From Phragmites australis (Eukaryota; Streptophyta; Magnoliopsida; Poales; Poaceae): 64,000 bases of DNA. Positions 44,914 to 56,054 of the stretch are shown piece by piece (position 1 is the first letter of the stretch; each line of letters begins with the position of its first letter). The stretch lies in assembly GCF_958298935.1 (NCBI RefSeq), contig NC_084921.1, positions 2,056,001-2,120,000 of the forward strand, in the 5' to 3' direction. A program made the position numbers and the translations under genes. Below the pieces are notes generated by a model, which ran no database searches, was not told the DNA's origin, and saw only the letters and a program-made list of their open reading frames with translations.

Positions 44914-45169
44914 CTCTCTCCGGTTAAAAATATATGACATTTTTAATTTTTTACGGTCTTCGATGTGCAACATTGACAACTATTGTCTATTAGAATGTAG
45001 TTATAATATCTAATACAAATATAATATTATGAAATTATTTTTTAAGACAAATCTACACGTATGATTTTTAGGTTTCCAAACTAAATATTTTGGAAGCTAT
45101 TGACTATCAAAATTTTAAAATTTTGGCTGGATCATGATCAAAATGTCAAGTATTTATGACCGAAGGGAG
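44914..45169. mobile_element. Stowaway-type MITE (256 bp), TSD TA
   Basis: Ends CTCTCTCCGGTTAAAAATA and (inverted) CTCCCTTCGGTCATAAATAC, the grass Stowaway consensus CTCCCTCCGGTCATAAATA-like. TA duplicated at 44912-44913 and 45170-45171. AT-rich interior, non-coding. Confidence 0.9.
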
Positions 45170-45171
45170 TA

Positions 45172-45718
45172 ATTCTGAACTAATATATTATTAGGAGCTT
45201 CCCTGTGACCGCCAAAGGGTAAGAAAGAGATGCTCCATGTAGTTAACCCCGAGGCCGGTAACATTTGAAAATAGGTTTATGACGTCATTGACTTTCATGG
45301 CAAGCTTGCCGCTATTGCTCTTGCACATACGGCGGGTGGATCAATTTGTGTAAACGGTCGATTTCTATGTCTCCCAATTGATGGCGTTATACAGAGGATG
45401 CAAGCTAATAAATAGCGGATAGCGGGTCGTAGCGGATTGATATCAGGGTAGTGAATAGCAGATAGTGGATGCTAGGTTCTAATAATGGTATTTGAAAAAC
45501 ACCTAATTTTTTGTGTAATGGTATATATACTGACTTTTTTCACATATTAAAAATCATGCAAAGTACAACATTTAAAACTAGTTTAGAAGCATAACTGTAC
45601 ATACAACAATGTATTACGATAACAAAAGTTTAAAATTTAAAATTTAAAATTTAAAATTTTAAGGGATAACTAGTATTGTATATCAGTTGTGCCATCCGAC
45701 GCGGCTAATGCTACCTCC
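45172..45718. other. Non-coding DNA
   Basis: AT-rich, includes an AATTTAAA tandem (45630-45660) and a 'gcggatagcgggtcgtagcggat' low-complexity stretch (45415-45470). No gene seen. Confidence 0.5.
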
Positions 45719-45726
45719 AATGCAAG

Positions 45727-47266
45727 CAGTGGCGGATCCAGCCGAGTAAAACAGCTAGGGCGAACTTTAAGATAAGATTAAAGAAAAGTATCTTAATTAA
45801 GATAATAATTAAGCGAAGCGAACAAGTCCCCAATAATTAAGCGAAGCTAACAAAATCCTTAATACCTTTGTATTCTATACGAGTAGTTGCAGGAGCAGGA
45901 GTAACCGAGTGAGGATTACTGTTTCATTTTCTGCATCACGTCTATCACCAACTCCACTCTCCCTCGTACTTCGGGTATCCAAAGATGTTGGTTTGAAAAA
46001 TCTCTTTATTATTGATGTCTTGATGATCTAATAATTGATATCCTACAAAGTACACAACACACAGTAAGAAATCTCTTCATTCATTGCACAATGCAAATTG
46101 CATATTTTGCACTTGCACAAAGCAAAGAGTTCTCAATTGCTCAACACCAGTACCTCAAATCCTGAATCTGAATGCCTCACACAGTCACACTCACAATTGG
46201 AATCAATCAACAATTGATGTCCTAAATCAATCAATCAATCAATAATTGCCTCACACAGTCACACACACACACACTCTAACACAGACAACTCAACTGGACA
46301 AGCAAAATCAGTTTGATAGCTAACCAGTTTAGTACCTTACCTCGAATGAATTTGTGGCTCGTGGTGGCAGCCAGTGCCGGAGTGGCGGAGTGCCCTGTGC
46401 AGCAGTGCCACTTCACAATCCAAGTCAATTTATAGTCTATGACCAAAGCCTAAAAATGTTATGCAAATCATCAGGTGCTGACATATAAATGAAAGAAAAT
46501 AGGTGTTGATGCATATATCTTCAAACCTGTAACAGTTTAAAAGGTACTAAAACACGCAAGGGTGTCCCATTTAGCAATTTTTGAAGAACTGATATCAAAA
46601 GGCTTAAGCAGTTGAGCTGGCTAGAAAAAGATTGCCAATATACTACTTTCAAATTGCATGTTGTTGGTTTCGGGGAAAAAAATACTGCATGCTATCCTAA
46701 TGCTCCATTAATTCGAGACAATTTGTGAAAATAGACAAATGAGGCACCTTTCTGAGCGGGAGCAAGTTGAGAAGCCCCACGAAGCTAATGGCGAGGAGGA
46801 ATCCGGTCATCCACCCGACGTCCCGACGTCGGGCTCCTTGTAGCTCCCCGGAGGCTGTGTGGGCCGACCGAAGTCGATGGCGTCCTTGACAGTTGACTCC
46901 TTGCTCCTTGCCCGCAGGCCACCGCCGCCGGGAGCCCGAGAGTTACGGTTGGCAGGGGCTGATTGGAGTTGTGGTGAAGATTAGGAGTCTGATTTGAGGG
47001 AAACGGGAAAGGGCGAAGAGGAAGCAATCCAACTGGGTCACTGGGCCGTGTGGATGGAAATGTGCGGGTGTCGGCCTCATAGCCCAACTGCCCAAAGCCC
47101 CAAATGGGTCTTCTTCTTCCTCGGTTCCTCACAGCGACATAACCTCACGCAGTCACGCCGCCGGAAATCGATGAATCCTCTGAAAATCCACGAGGGGGAA
47201 GGGGAGTCCGCCGCCGGGGAGCTCGGGCGGCCGCCCGGGCTCGCCCTAGCGGTGGATCCGCCCCTG
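45727..47266. mobile_element. Non-autonomous hAT element (1540 bp), TSD AATGCAAG
   Basis: Left end CAGTGGCGGATCCAG and right end (inverted) CAGGGGCGGATCCACC, with perfect 8-bp repeats AATGCAAG at 45719-45726 and 47267-47274. The left two thirds are AT-rich with an ATCAATCA repeat (46205-46245); the right third is GC-rich. No transposase. A minus-strand open frame (46785-47132 joined to 47145-47435 in other frames) may be a captured exon but has no recognised domain. Confidence 0.92.
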
Positions 47267-47274
47267 AATGCAAG

Positions 47275-48530
47275 GTGTTTGAGAATGTGCTTCGCAGAAA
47301 AACCGGTTTTTTTGGCCACCTAGGATAATATGGGTGCCTATTCTTTGGTTTTTTCCTTGGCCTCGTGGCTTGGTAAAGCATCGATGCTCCGTGATAGTTT
47401 GATGAGTGCTCGAAACGATTTAAGCACCTGCACAAGTGGTGCTTGCACTGGAGGAGAAGATTTTTATGTAGATGCTTGCTGATTTGTCAACTTTTTCTTT
47501 TCATAAGCATCTTTAAATAGAGGTTTACATTGGAGATGCCCTAATGGGGCTTGTAAACCTGCATGTCGATTGACTCGATTCAACGAGCAGGCTCCGGCGT
47601 TTTCTCGTTCCTTTTTCTCCTCCCTGCCGCCGCCTGCGGAGCCCTGCACTGCACCTCCTCCTCCGTCTTACCGGCCTGCCGGTGGCCGCCTCCCCGAACA
47701 CGCCGCCGCACGCCTCGCCCCCACCCCCCCTTACCCGCCACATTTTCTGCGCGCGGCGGCCACTTCCCCTCCCCGCCGCCGACGCCACCTCCGTCCCACG
47801 CGTCGTTCTCCTCCGCCTCCACCCGGGCTGCGCGCCGCGCCTTTCCGGCTCCCCGAAAAAGCGGCCGCACGCGCCGCTCGCTACGAATCTCCCGCCACCG
47901 CCGTCGCCTCTTCCGCACGCGACGGCCACCTCTTCCTCCCGCCGCCGACGCCACCCCCCCCCCCTCTCACCACACGCCGTTCTCCGCCTTCCTCGTGCTG
48001 CGCGGCGCGACGGGCCGTCGCACTCGTCGCCGCGTCAGCAGGCGGGTACCCGGCGTTCCTCTGCGCGTACTACTGCGACGGCAGCGGTGTCGAATGCAAG
48101 TGCGTAGCCATGTAGGGGCGGAGCGGCGCGGCAGTGGGGAATGGGCAACGTGGAGGTGATGGTCGACGGGGTAGGAGAGGTAGGCGACGTTGCCTCCGCC
48201 TCTCCTGCGCGCTGCTCGCCTCCGCCCGCCTCCCCGAGGTCCCCATAGAACTCGCCGGAGGCGACGTGCTCTACCATGCGTGTGGCGCTGCTCCTGACGC
48301 GTGCCCACGACGGCGCGGCCATTGTGTCTACCGTGCTCTACCGTTGCCTGTATCTGATAACCTAAACAGAGCCGCTCTCTCAATTCTTTCTGCAATGTCA
48401 TTGTGTTGTATTAGGTGCGTATATTGATTGGGAGTAAAATTGGACTCTCTATCTTCCTGATAAAAAAATGAAATGATTGTAATATTATTTTATGGATTAT
48501 TAGGCGTTACAATGGGAGCGAAATATTTTT
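47275..48530. other. GC-rich region with overlapping Pro/Arg/Ala ORFs, no recognised gene
   Basis: Long frames are open on both strands (e.g. 47563-48159 and 47570-48115 plus; 47525-47954 and 47967-48401 minus) because the DNA is extremely C/G-rich. The plus frame ending CAYYCDGSGVECKCVAM looks most protein-like at its C-terminus. A first exon of a captured or decayed gene is possible; nothing is identifiable. Confidence 0.3.
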
Positions 48531-48537
48531 ATTGCAA

Positions 48538-48735
48538 CGGTACGCCACACTCATAGAACCACAATGCCCACTGCATATCCATATACTCCTTCTGCTCCTT
48601 GGTCTTTTTGCTGGCCTCAATTGTGGGCTGAGAGCACTTTGAACTCTTTCATCAACTACCTCTTCGGATGTCTTTCGCAGCATCTCAGCAATTGACTTGT
48701 TCCCCTTTGGTTTTGCCTTGGTCTTTGCTCTGCAT
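48538..48735 (-). pseudogene. hAT-type transposase remnant
   Basis: Minus strand reads AKTKAKPKGNKSIAEMLRKT, EEVVDERVQS, then after a one-base slip SKKTKEQKEYMDMQWALWFY and ECGVP. Plant hAT (BED/DUF659-type) proteins carry the pattern 'xxMLxKxPEEVVxERxx ... FxYExGIPFN' just upstream of DUF659; the match is from memory. A stop follows immediately, and the DUF659 and dimerisation domains are absent. Upstream DNA (48740-49080) looks like the intron and GC-rich 5' exon of the same gene, with a GTAC donor near 49,071. Confidence 0.55.
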
Positions 48736-48739
48736 TATA

Positions 48740-51533
48740 CTAAACGAACTGCCACAGTGCCACTAACAAATGAGCACAGCCACAAAGCACACTCCATAGG
48801 CATTTTTAAAGATCAATAAGCACAGCACAGAGCACAAAGTATGGCACAATAATTAAACAAAACATTGAGTAATGGTAATGGCCAGCAGAAAAGCGAAGCA
48901 GAGGCACAAGGCCACAAGCAGTCAAGCACACATCACAGAAAGCAGTATATAACAGCAGCTAACCAGCACAAGCAGCAGAGCAGAGCATATACAAGCAGCG
49001 GAGCATAACATATACAAGCACAAGCAGGCAACCAGCAGAGCAGAGCAAAGGAGGGGAAAGGAAGAAGTACCGTGCTGTGGCTGTGTCCTGGAGGGAGGCG
49101 GCGAGGAGGAAGGACCGAAGGAGGCGCAGAACTGTGGCCGCAGAGTCCACCATCTCGTACAATTAGCATTGAAACAAAACCTCTAACTAAAATTCACAAA
49201 ACGGTCAAAGAAGAGAACTACAACCTGGGTCTTGACCATTATTATCAAGAGTCCACCATCCTAATGAAGCACATAAGAATGAATATTTTAAATCGGTCTG
49301 GTATGTATATCTCCTTACATTGTCTCTCAGTTGCTCTAAGCAACTTGACAACCAACCAAGAAATTTGCTGTACTCATATCCTCCAAACAATGTAGCTTGC
49401 TGGACTATTTTCTCCACCTACGAATTTTCAGTATCAGATTAGATTTGGCTAACAACAATTTTTGAAGTAAAAACACAGCAATACACACTTATTGCAGATC
49501 TAACCATCAGTTTAATTCTCGTGTAAATTAAACAACAGGTTCTCAAACTCCTTAAAGGGAACAACACCTAATTCTTGCAAGCTAGCTTAGGTCAGTTACT
49601 TATTTGGCTGGAGAATTTTCTGAGCAATGTCCTGAAACTAATCTCCCTTATACTGAAATCTAGGCTGCCAAAAACTGAAACAAAAAAAAAAAACGCAACC
49701 AGCAAAAATACTTCAGTTTCCAAATGCACCAAGCTCCTAAAATTGAAATCTAAATGCAGATATATATAAATGCAAGTTTACATCCATGCCTTACTTTACA
49801 GCATGGAAGGATTAGTGTGCTGAATCATCTGACCATTCCATAATTTCATTTCAGCAGCTCAGCGCCCAAGCATCTTAGGGATGAAAATGGACGGGAACGG
49901 TTGGGAAAACCCCCCTAACCGTTTTCACTTTCACATTGTTTGAAAAATTGAAGGGAAAAAAAAGATATCCGTGCTACCAATGAGAAATAAAAGAACGTCA
50001 GCTGATTTATGCAATAAATTACATTATTTGTGCTAATAAGTATTTAAGAAAAGAAAGGGAAAAACCTGGGATATCCCCTTCTCCTTCAAACTTAAAATAT
50101 TTGCTTTCTGTTTTTTCTGTAGTACAAATACAAAATATTCAGAAATTGTTGCTCCTCATGTTGCACAAATAAGTATCCATGCATCTTAGAATTCAGGCAA
50201 AAAACAACAACATATAGTTTGCATCTCGTACTATAGGTCAACTAAGATCATTGTACATTTGGTACTCCTCCTATGGATAATGTTAATGCACATGGCTTTT
50301 CGTACTTCTGATATTCAGGTAACCATATAATATGGGAATATGAATGACACTGATAAATGCACATGTTTTGTTCTTTGCATATGGGATTCCGAGGACACGT
50401 TCTAAACAACTCTACATCAATGAACTTAGGTTTGATTTACTTTTCTATGTTTGATTTGAGAACATTGATCCTTTTCAAGATCACCAATCCATCTTTCTGT
50501 TTGACTTGGGGTAAAAAAACTGCTCCCTACTGCAAGTAGTCTCGAGTTTTTTATTTGATAATGATGAAATGACGACGATTGAGAACATACGAATTAACTT
50601 CGAGTGTGAGTGTCACAAACTAAAATGCAGGCAAGTAAACAACATTTTGGGTCATGCAGACAACCTAAAATGTAGATTAATAAACTAAAACCGAACCTTG
50701 CATCAATTGGTAGGAAGAAATTGAAGCGTACATACCAGATTAGAGTAGAAAAGGCAGCACGTCATGGTCGTTGCCACATCGGATCGAACGGAGGTGGTAG
50801 CGCACAGAAGGTGAGGCGGCGGACTGGTGCGGCGCGGTGGCGGATCGAACTGAGGTGGTGGCACACAGAAGGCAGTGATGGCGAACTGGTGCGGCGCGGT
50901 GGCGGCGGCAGAGTGGGGCGACGCAGTGGCTGAAGCGGCTGGGCGTGCGTGGAGGCCCCGTTGGTGCCACTCCCCCATCCGCTACTTGGCTCGACCTGGC
51001 GTCAAAGATCCTCGGCGCACGCCCATTCTACTCAGCCTGGTCGCGACAACCGTCTGGTCACAAGATGACGGCGGGCTTGGGGTGATTGCACGAGGGATTG
51101 GAACGGGGAGGAAGGGAGGGAACGGGTTCCTCTGACGTGAATTTCATAGGGACGTGGCCACTGACGCGTGGGGCCAGTATCACGTGTCAGTGACCACTCC
51201 CTACGTTAGAGGAGTCTCGTCCGGAAGGGAGAGGGGGAGGGCGAATGAGGGTTGCGGAGCGTGTGGATTGTGTGGAGGAGCGGGATTAGGGGAGGGCGCG
51301 GCATGCGGAGATAAGGGTATAGGGACCACATGCCAACACAGAATTAAGGGGAGGAGAGAGGGGGGAGGGGGAAGGATGTCCTGCCTGTTGTGGGAATCAC
51401 TACGTATTTTTTAAGTAGTAGAGATTAGCTGTTTGGCTATTTCAGGCTTTTGCCTTTTGTGGTTCTTTCTTTCTCTAGGAAAGACTACATGTATTAGCTA
51501 CTGTATATTTTAGAAATTTTAATGTGATAAATT
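48740..51533. other. Long non-coding stretch
   Basis: 48,760-49,050: AGCACAGC/AGCAG-rich tandem-like DNA. 49,876: TAGGGATGAAAATGG, an Ac/Ds-like TIR followed by GGGAACGG...CCGTTTTC, with no opposite end found. 49,880-50,700: AT-rich. 50,700-51,130: GC-rich with a direct repeat of 'gcggcgcggtggcg...' (50,830 and 50,890). 51,150-51,400: G-rich. No gene supported on either strand. Confidence 0.45.
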
Positions 51534-52520
51534 GTAGCGAATATGGCCTTCTTATGACATGTATGTGATTTTGATGATTAATGACAACATCGTTAATGTG
51601 ACTAACATGTTTGTCAAGAATATACTTTAGTAGGTCTCATGGATGCAAGACATGAAGAAGTCACCGAAGTCGGGACAAAGAATGAACTGAATTGGACAAG
51701 TCCCAGGAAATTTGTTCTCACCGGTTGGTCTGATGTTGAAGGACTTGTACACACCAGAGTGTTTTGTCTAGAAAAAGTTTTCTCTGGAAGAACTCACCAG
51801 ATGGTCCGGTGTAGAAGAGAATGTACACACCGGAGCATTCTACCCGGGTGTTTTGTGCACACCGGATAGTCTGGTGTTCATGAAGATGGTGCACGCCGGA
51901 GCATTTTCAGAGAGGGAGTTGAAGATTCTACACGCCGGATGGTCCGATGCTCCGAGTTGTTCACACAGGAGGGTTGCACCAGAGTAAAGTCCAGGAGATG
52001 GTGAAAATGATTGATTTGGTGTGGTTGTACACACAGGAAGGTCCGATGATCAGAGGATATATACCGGACAATGAACAATGTAGAAGAGTGGCTCAGTCAG
52101 GCTCAAGACAACACACCGAATAGTCTGGTGGTGGATTTGAAGGTTACACCGGATAGTCCGGTATTCACAATGGTTTTGAGTGGGGTTTCAATGGCTAGTT
52201 TGTATTGCTGTACACATCGGATGGTCCGGTGTTTGTACTGCTGTTTACACCGGATCATCCGATGTTCACAATTTCTTCAAGCCGTTGGAGCAACGGCTAG
52301 TCCGCGGGGTTGAGGCTATTTATACCCCCCACTCGGCCAGTCGAATGCGTGACTGTGTGCTAGAGTCCAGAGAAGCTCATATACACTTGTGAAGACATCC
52401 AAACCACCATAGTGTAAAAGTAATCATCCAAGGCAATTAGCACATAGATTAATGAGTGATTAGTGCTATTAGGCCTAGAGTGAAGTGTTGCTAGGTGTTG
52501 CTACCTAGAGAGGGGATTAA
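51534..52520 (+). repeat. SIRE-like copia LTR fragment
   Basis: Starts TGTAGCGAATATGGCC, soon followed by TTTTGATGATTAATGACAAC, the grass SIRE LTR opening, and carries a dense palindrome array. The right boundary is not sharp: similarity ends near CTAGAGAGGGGATTAATG (52,510). No TSD, so truncated or partially deleted rather than a clean solo LTR. Confidence 0.7.
51715..52265. repeat. CACCGGA-N3-TCCGGTG palindrome array (about 12 copies)
   Basis: Copies near 51718, 51795, 51858, 51933, 52034, 52112, 52146, 52212 and 52248 plus half-sites. Best matches: CACCGGATAGTCCGGTA (~52147) and CATCGGATGGTCCGGTG (~52213). Spacing 30-90 bp. Confidence 0.85.
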
Positions 52521-53943
52521 TGCTTGGTCGGGTCCAAGCAGTCTGGCTGGGCTTTTTTCTTTTCTTGGCTCAGGCCCGCGGTCGCCCAGTAAAACCGCGG
52601 CTGGCTGCTAGGGTTCAGAGCTCGGGCACTGATTGAGAATGGGGATTGAGAGTGCTAGGGTCAGAGGCTTAGTGGCGGTGGTGAAACCACCATGCCCGGG
52701 TCCTTCGCGCGTCCGTGGGTTGCTTTGGGGTGTGGCTGGAGTCGCTGCTAGCCGCCAGATCCGCCCTGGGTCGCTCAATTGGAGGGGATGGCGCATGCGA
52801 TTCAGAGGCGAAAATCATCGACCTCGATTTGCGTGCGTGGTGAGCTTCCCCTTTATATACTCCCCCTTCTCTCCTCGATGACAGGAGGTTGAACCGCATT
52901 CTTCCTTCCCCCTCTGTTCCTTCTTGGTTCACAACGGCGAGATGGAGCCTGAAGTCATCTCATGCTTGATCTGTGCGCTTGGTGTCGGGAAGAAGAAGCT
53001 GTTGGTGGACGAAGCTGCACAGCTTAGGCTCGCCTACACGTGCAGTCGCAATGTGGAGAGGCTTTGTATCTCCGTTCTCCTTCTCGCCAGCGGCAACGAC
53101 GGGCGATAGGATTTCTGGGTCTACGACTTTTGAGTCGTGCCTAGCTTCGATCGTCAACTCATTTCAACGAGTTTCTCTGTGAGTTTTTACCTCCTCCTTC
53201 GTTCTGAATAGTATGGTTGTATGTGCTTTAATGCTCGGTGATGATTAAATGCACTGAAACTGGGCTTGTTATCTGAGTACAATAGATGTGAACATGTGTA
53301 GTTCTCTGATAACTTGGTTGGTATAGGCAGCCACTGAAGGTTGTGGTTTGGGACTCTGATCAGTCCCTGTATACCAAGTTTTTGGGACTCTTGTTGTTTT
53401 TTAGTATACTGCCTGTTAGCTTTGATCCCTGGACTAGGTGCTACTGTAATCTTTGGTTCAGGTTAATCTTGTTTCGATTGACATATGAAAGAGCAGTAGA
53501 ATTTGATGGTTCAGTAATTATCGATACTTGCCCTCTTCAGTAATTTGTTTTCTTTTTTCAGTAATTGAGAACTTGTACAACAGTTATATCCAGGAAGATA
53601 TTTTAAATTTAGATAACCCTTTTCAGGTTCAGCATGTTGTTGAGATCTTAGATTCTAGCCCAGTTTTTGATGTGTCCAGCGAACAGTTAGAGAACAGGAT
53701 CTCAGTTGTGGGGCCAACTGTTGTGAACCATATAGGAGCAATTTCTTTTGTAATAACTACTTGCTGTTCAGTTCGTTATTTTTACATGATGAATGATGTC
53801 TTTACTTCTGAACTGTTGGCACATTCATGTAAGATAATGTTTAATAAATATGGGCTATTATGTTGTTTTATTTTATGTGTGGGTTTGTGTCCATGCTCTT
53901 ATTATCGCAATTTATACAACAATCCAGAAATCCTATTGCTTCT
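52521..53943 (+). other. Unclassified leader-like DNA before a copia gag fragment
   Basis: GC-rich 52,550-53,150, AT-rich after. A frame at 53,560-53,770 (ENLYNSYIQEDILNLDNPFQ...) looks mildly coding but is unrecognised. No PBS found. Could be LTR plus leader of the element whose gag follows. Confidence 0.35.
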
Positions 53944-54580
53944 ATGATGGATAGTTCTAGCTCCTCTACCCTACCACCATCATCCTCGGACACGATTAAG
54001 TCTGAAAGTTTTGATGGGACTGGTTTTAAGCGCTGGCAGGCCCGGACGAGGCTATGGTTGAGAGAGCTCGGATTATTCTGGGTCCTCACTGAAGAGTCGT
54101 CCGCTTCTCCAGGGGAAGACGTGCAAGACGTGGTCGAAAGAACGCGTCTCAACACATTAATGGCCCGTTGGGAAAAGGCTAATGTCTCACCCGTAGCACG
54201 CCTCTTAGTTGTCCTATCAAACAGGCTCTTCGACGTCTACATGGGGTTCGGAGAAGCGCAAAAGGTATGGTTAGAGCTGAATGACAAGTATGCTGAAAGC
54301 TATAATGGTAATGAGTCCTTCATGATGGCCAGTTACCTGAATTTTCGTATGGGAGATGGCAGATCAGTCATAGAGCAGATTCATGAGTTGTAGCTGATCG
54401 TACGAGTCCTAGGCTAGTATGGTTGTGTTCTCTCCAGCAGTTTTCAGGTTAATGCCATCCTAGCCAAGCTGCCTACTTTTTGGTGTGACTTTGTCACTGC
54501 ACGTCGGCACTTAAAGTAGCGGTTGACTCATAATAAGCTCATTGCAGCTATAAATGTCTAGAAGTCTAAGGCAGGCTATG
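53944..54580 (+). pseudogene. Copia-type gag fragment, interrupted by element E
   Basis: Met-Met at 53944. Then a serine run, FDGTGFKRWQARTRLWLREL, VWLELNDKYAESYNGNESFM and YLNFRMGDGRSVIEQIHEL. After a TAG at 54391 the frame continues LIVRVLG-stop-YGC, VNAILAKLPTFWCDFVTARR, HLK-stop-RLTHNKLIAAINV-stop-KSKAGY up to the LTR of E at 54581. This is the UBN2/DUF4219-type copia gag. Four in-frame TAGs, three where relatives have Gln (CAG). The remainder, including its zinc knuckle and pol, is not seen. Confidence 0.8.
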
Positions 54581-56000
54581 TGTGAGATCATGTGAAGAAA
54601 AATTGGTTTGATTGATGAAATTGGCAGAGCAAAGTGATTTAGCATAATGACATTTGGTTGATGTTCATGAGTTGCTAAGATATGCTTTGATAGCATAGTT
54701 TGTTTGATGCGCTATCATTAGTTGGGATGCTTATGTTAGCGTGTTAGTTTTGCTTGGAGTTTGCGTGGTGTTGCATGAATTGATCCTGAGTCAAGTCGGG
54801 AAGGACTTGTGCTCGTGCTCGATTGTTGTTTGATTTATGTGCAAGTGTTGCTCAAAGGCGAACGTGGTTGATGACGGATCGACGAACTAAGTTCAGGGAG
54901 GAACTGAGGTTCGGCGACTAGGTTTAGGAGGAACTGAGATCGTGATGATCGAGGATGTTATGCGGGACGTTCAAGCTGAGAGAACAATGCATTTGGAGAC
55001 AAGGCTTCACGATGAACGCTGGAGGCGATCTGATCGTGAGGGTACGTGAAGAAGAATTCTTGTTCGAGTCGGAGCAGGCACGAAGGAGTTATGTGGTGGC
55101 TGGACTCAAGACAAGAGTTAGTGTCGGAGACATACTCTGAGTTGGTTACGTATATGTATGTATGCATGGGAGATGTGCATGTATGGTTACGTAGGAGTTG
55201 TTTGCTAATTAGCTTAATTAGAGGAAGTTGTTTGTCCTCTTGTGATTAGAAGAGGATAGAGACCAGATTGAATACGACAGGGAGTTGTAGTTCGATTTGG
55301 TCATGTTTGTGCGTGTGGCTACCCTATATATGCAGAGCGCAGAACAGGGCAGCACAATGCAGCAACGCAGCAGCAGTAGCGAGATAGAGAAACTCGAGCG
55401 AGAGCTGTTTTGGGATTTTATGGAAATCCATGTTGGATGCTTTGGAGAGGCATCTTATAAACTCATCTATGCAACAAAAATCAAGTTTCGTAAGTTGATG
55501 AGTTGTTGATTCGGAATTTTCTCTATGTTCTATATTCTGCATTTTAGTTTTGAATTTCGATTAATATCGTGCTTTTATCAAGTTTTATCTTGATTTAATC
55601 CATCCAAAACCTTGCTAGAATATCTAGCGTGAGAAAATTTCAAGTTGATTTGGTTTGATCTCGAGTAGCTTTTTGTCAACTTGACTAACTTTAGATCTAC
55701 TCGATTCTGGTTGATATAGTCTGCTTCGACTAGGCATAATTCTTGATCCACATATCCATTTTACTCGATTCTTGTTTGGTTAGTTTCATAATTGAATCTA
55801 GTTTTTGCTGACCAAAATTGAGACTAATCCGACAAGCAGATTTTTCTCTTCATCATTTTTACTAGAGAGTGTACAATTTGTTTCGAGTGGAATACCGAGT
55901 TTAAATCGAGTTTCAATTTGGGTGAGTTAATCTTTGAATTTTATTTCCGCAATCATTCACCACCATCTGATTGGGTATTTTGCGCATATTTGATCCTACA
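54581..56000 (+). repeat. 5' LTR of element E (1420 bp)
   Basis: Starts TGTGAGATCATGTGA, ends TTTGATCCTACA two bases before the PBS. First ~605 bp pair with the 3' LTR at 61884. CCCTATATATGCAG (55321) is a likely TATA region. CTCGA-rich words occur between 55,395 and 55,920. Confidence 0.9.
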
Positions 56001-56002
56001 AT

Positions 56003-56014
56003 TGGTATCAGAGC
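56003..56014 (+). promoter_or_regulatory. Primer binding site, element E
   Basis: TGGTATCAGAGC, perfect initiator-Met tRNA complement, two bases after the LTR. Confidence 0.93.
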
Positions 56015-56054
56015 CTTAATCCTTTCTAATTGATCTTAATCGGAAATTAGAAAC

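Noticed and set aside
47563..48159. 198-residue and overlapping Pro/Arg-rich ORFs as a gene
   Set aside because: Open frames exist in several frames on both strands owing to extreme GC; no domain, no splice-supported continuation.
49876..49960. Complete Ds element
   Set aside because: TAGGGATGAAAATGG resembles an Ac/Ds TIR, but I found no matching inverted end or 8-bp TSD.
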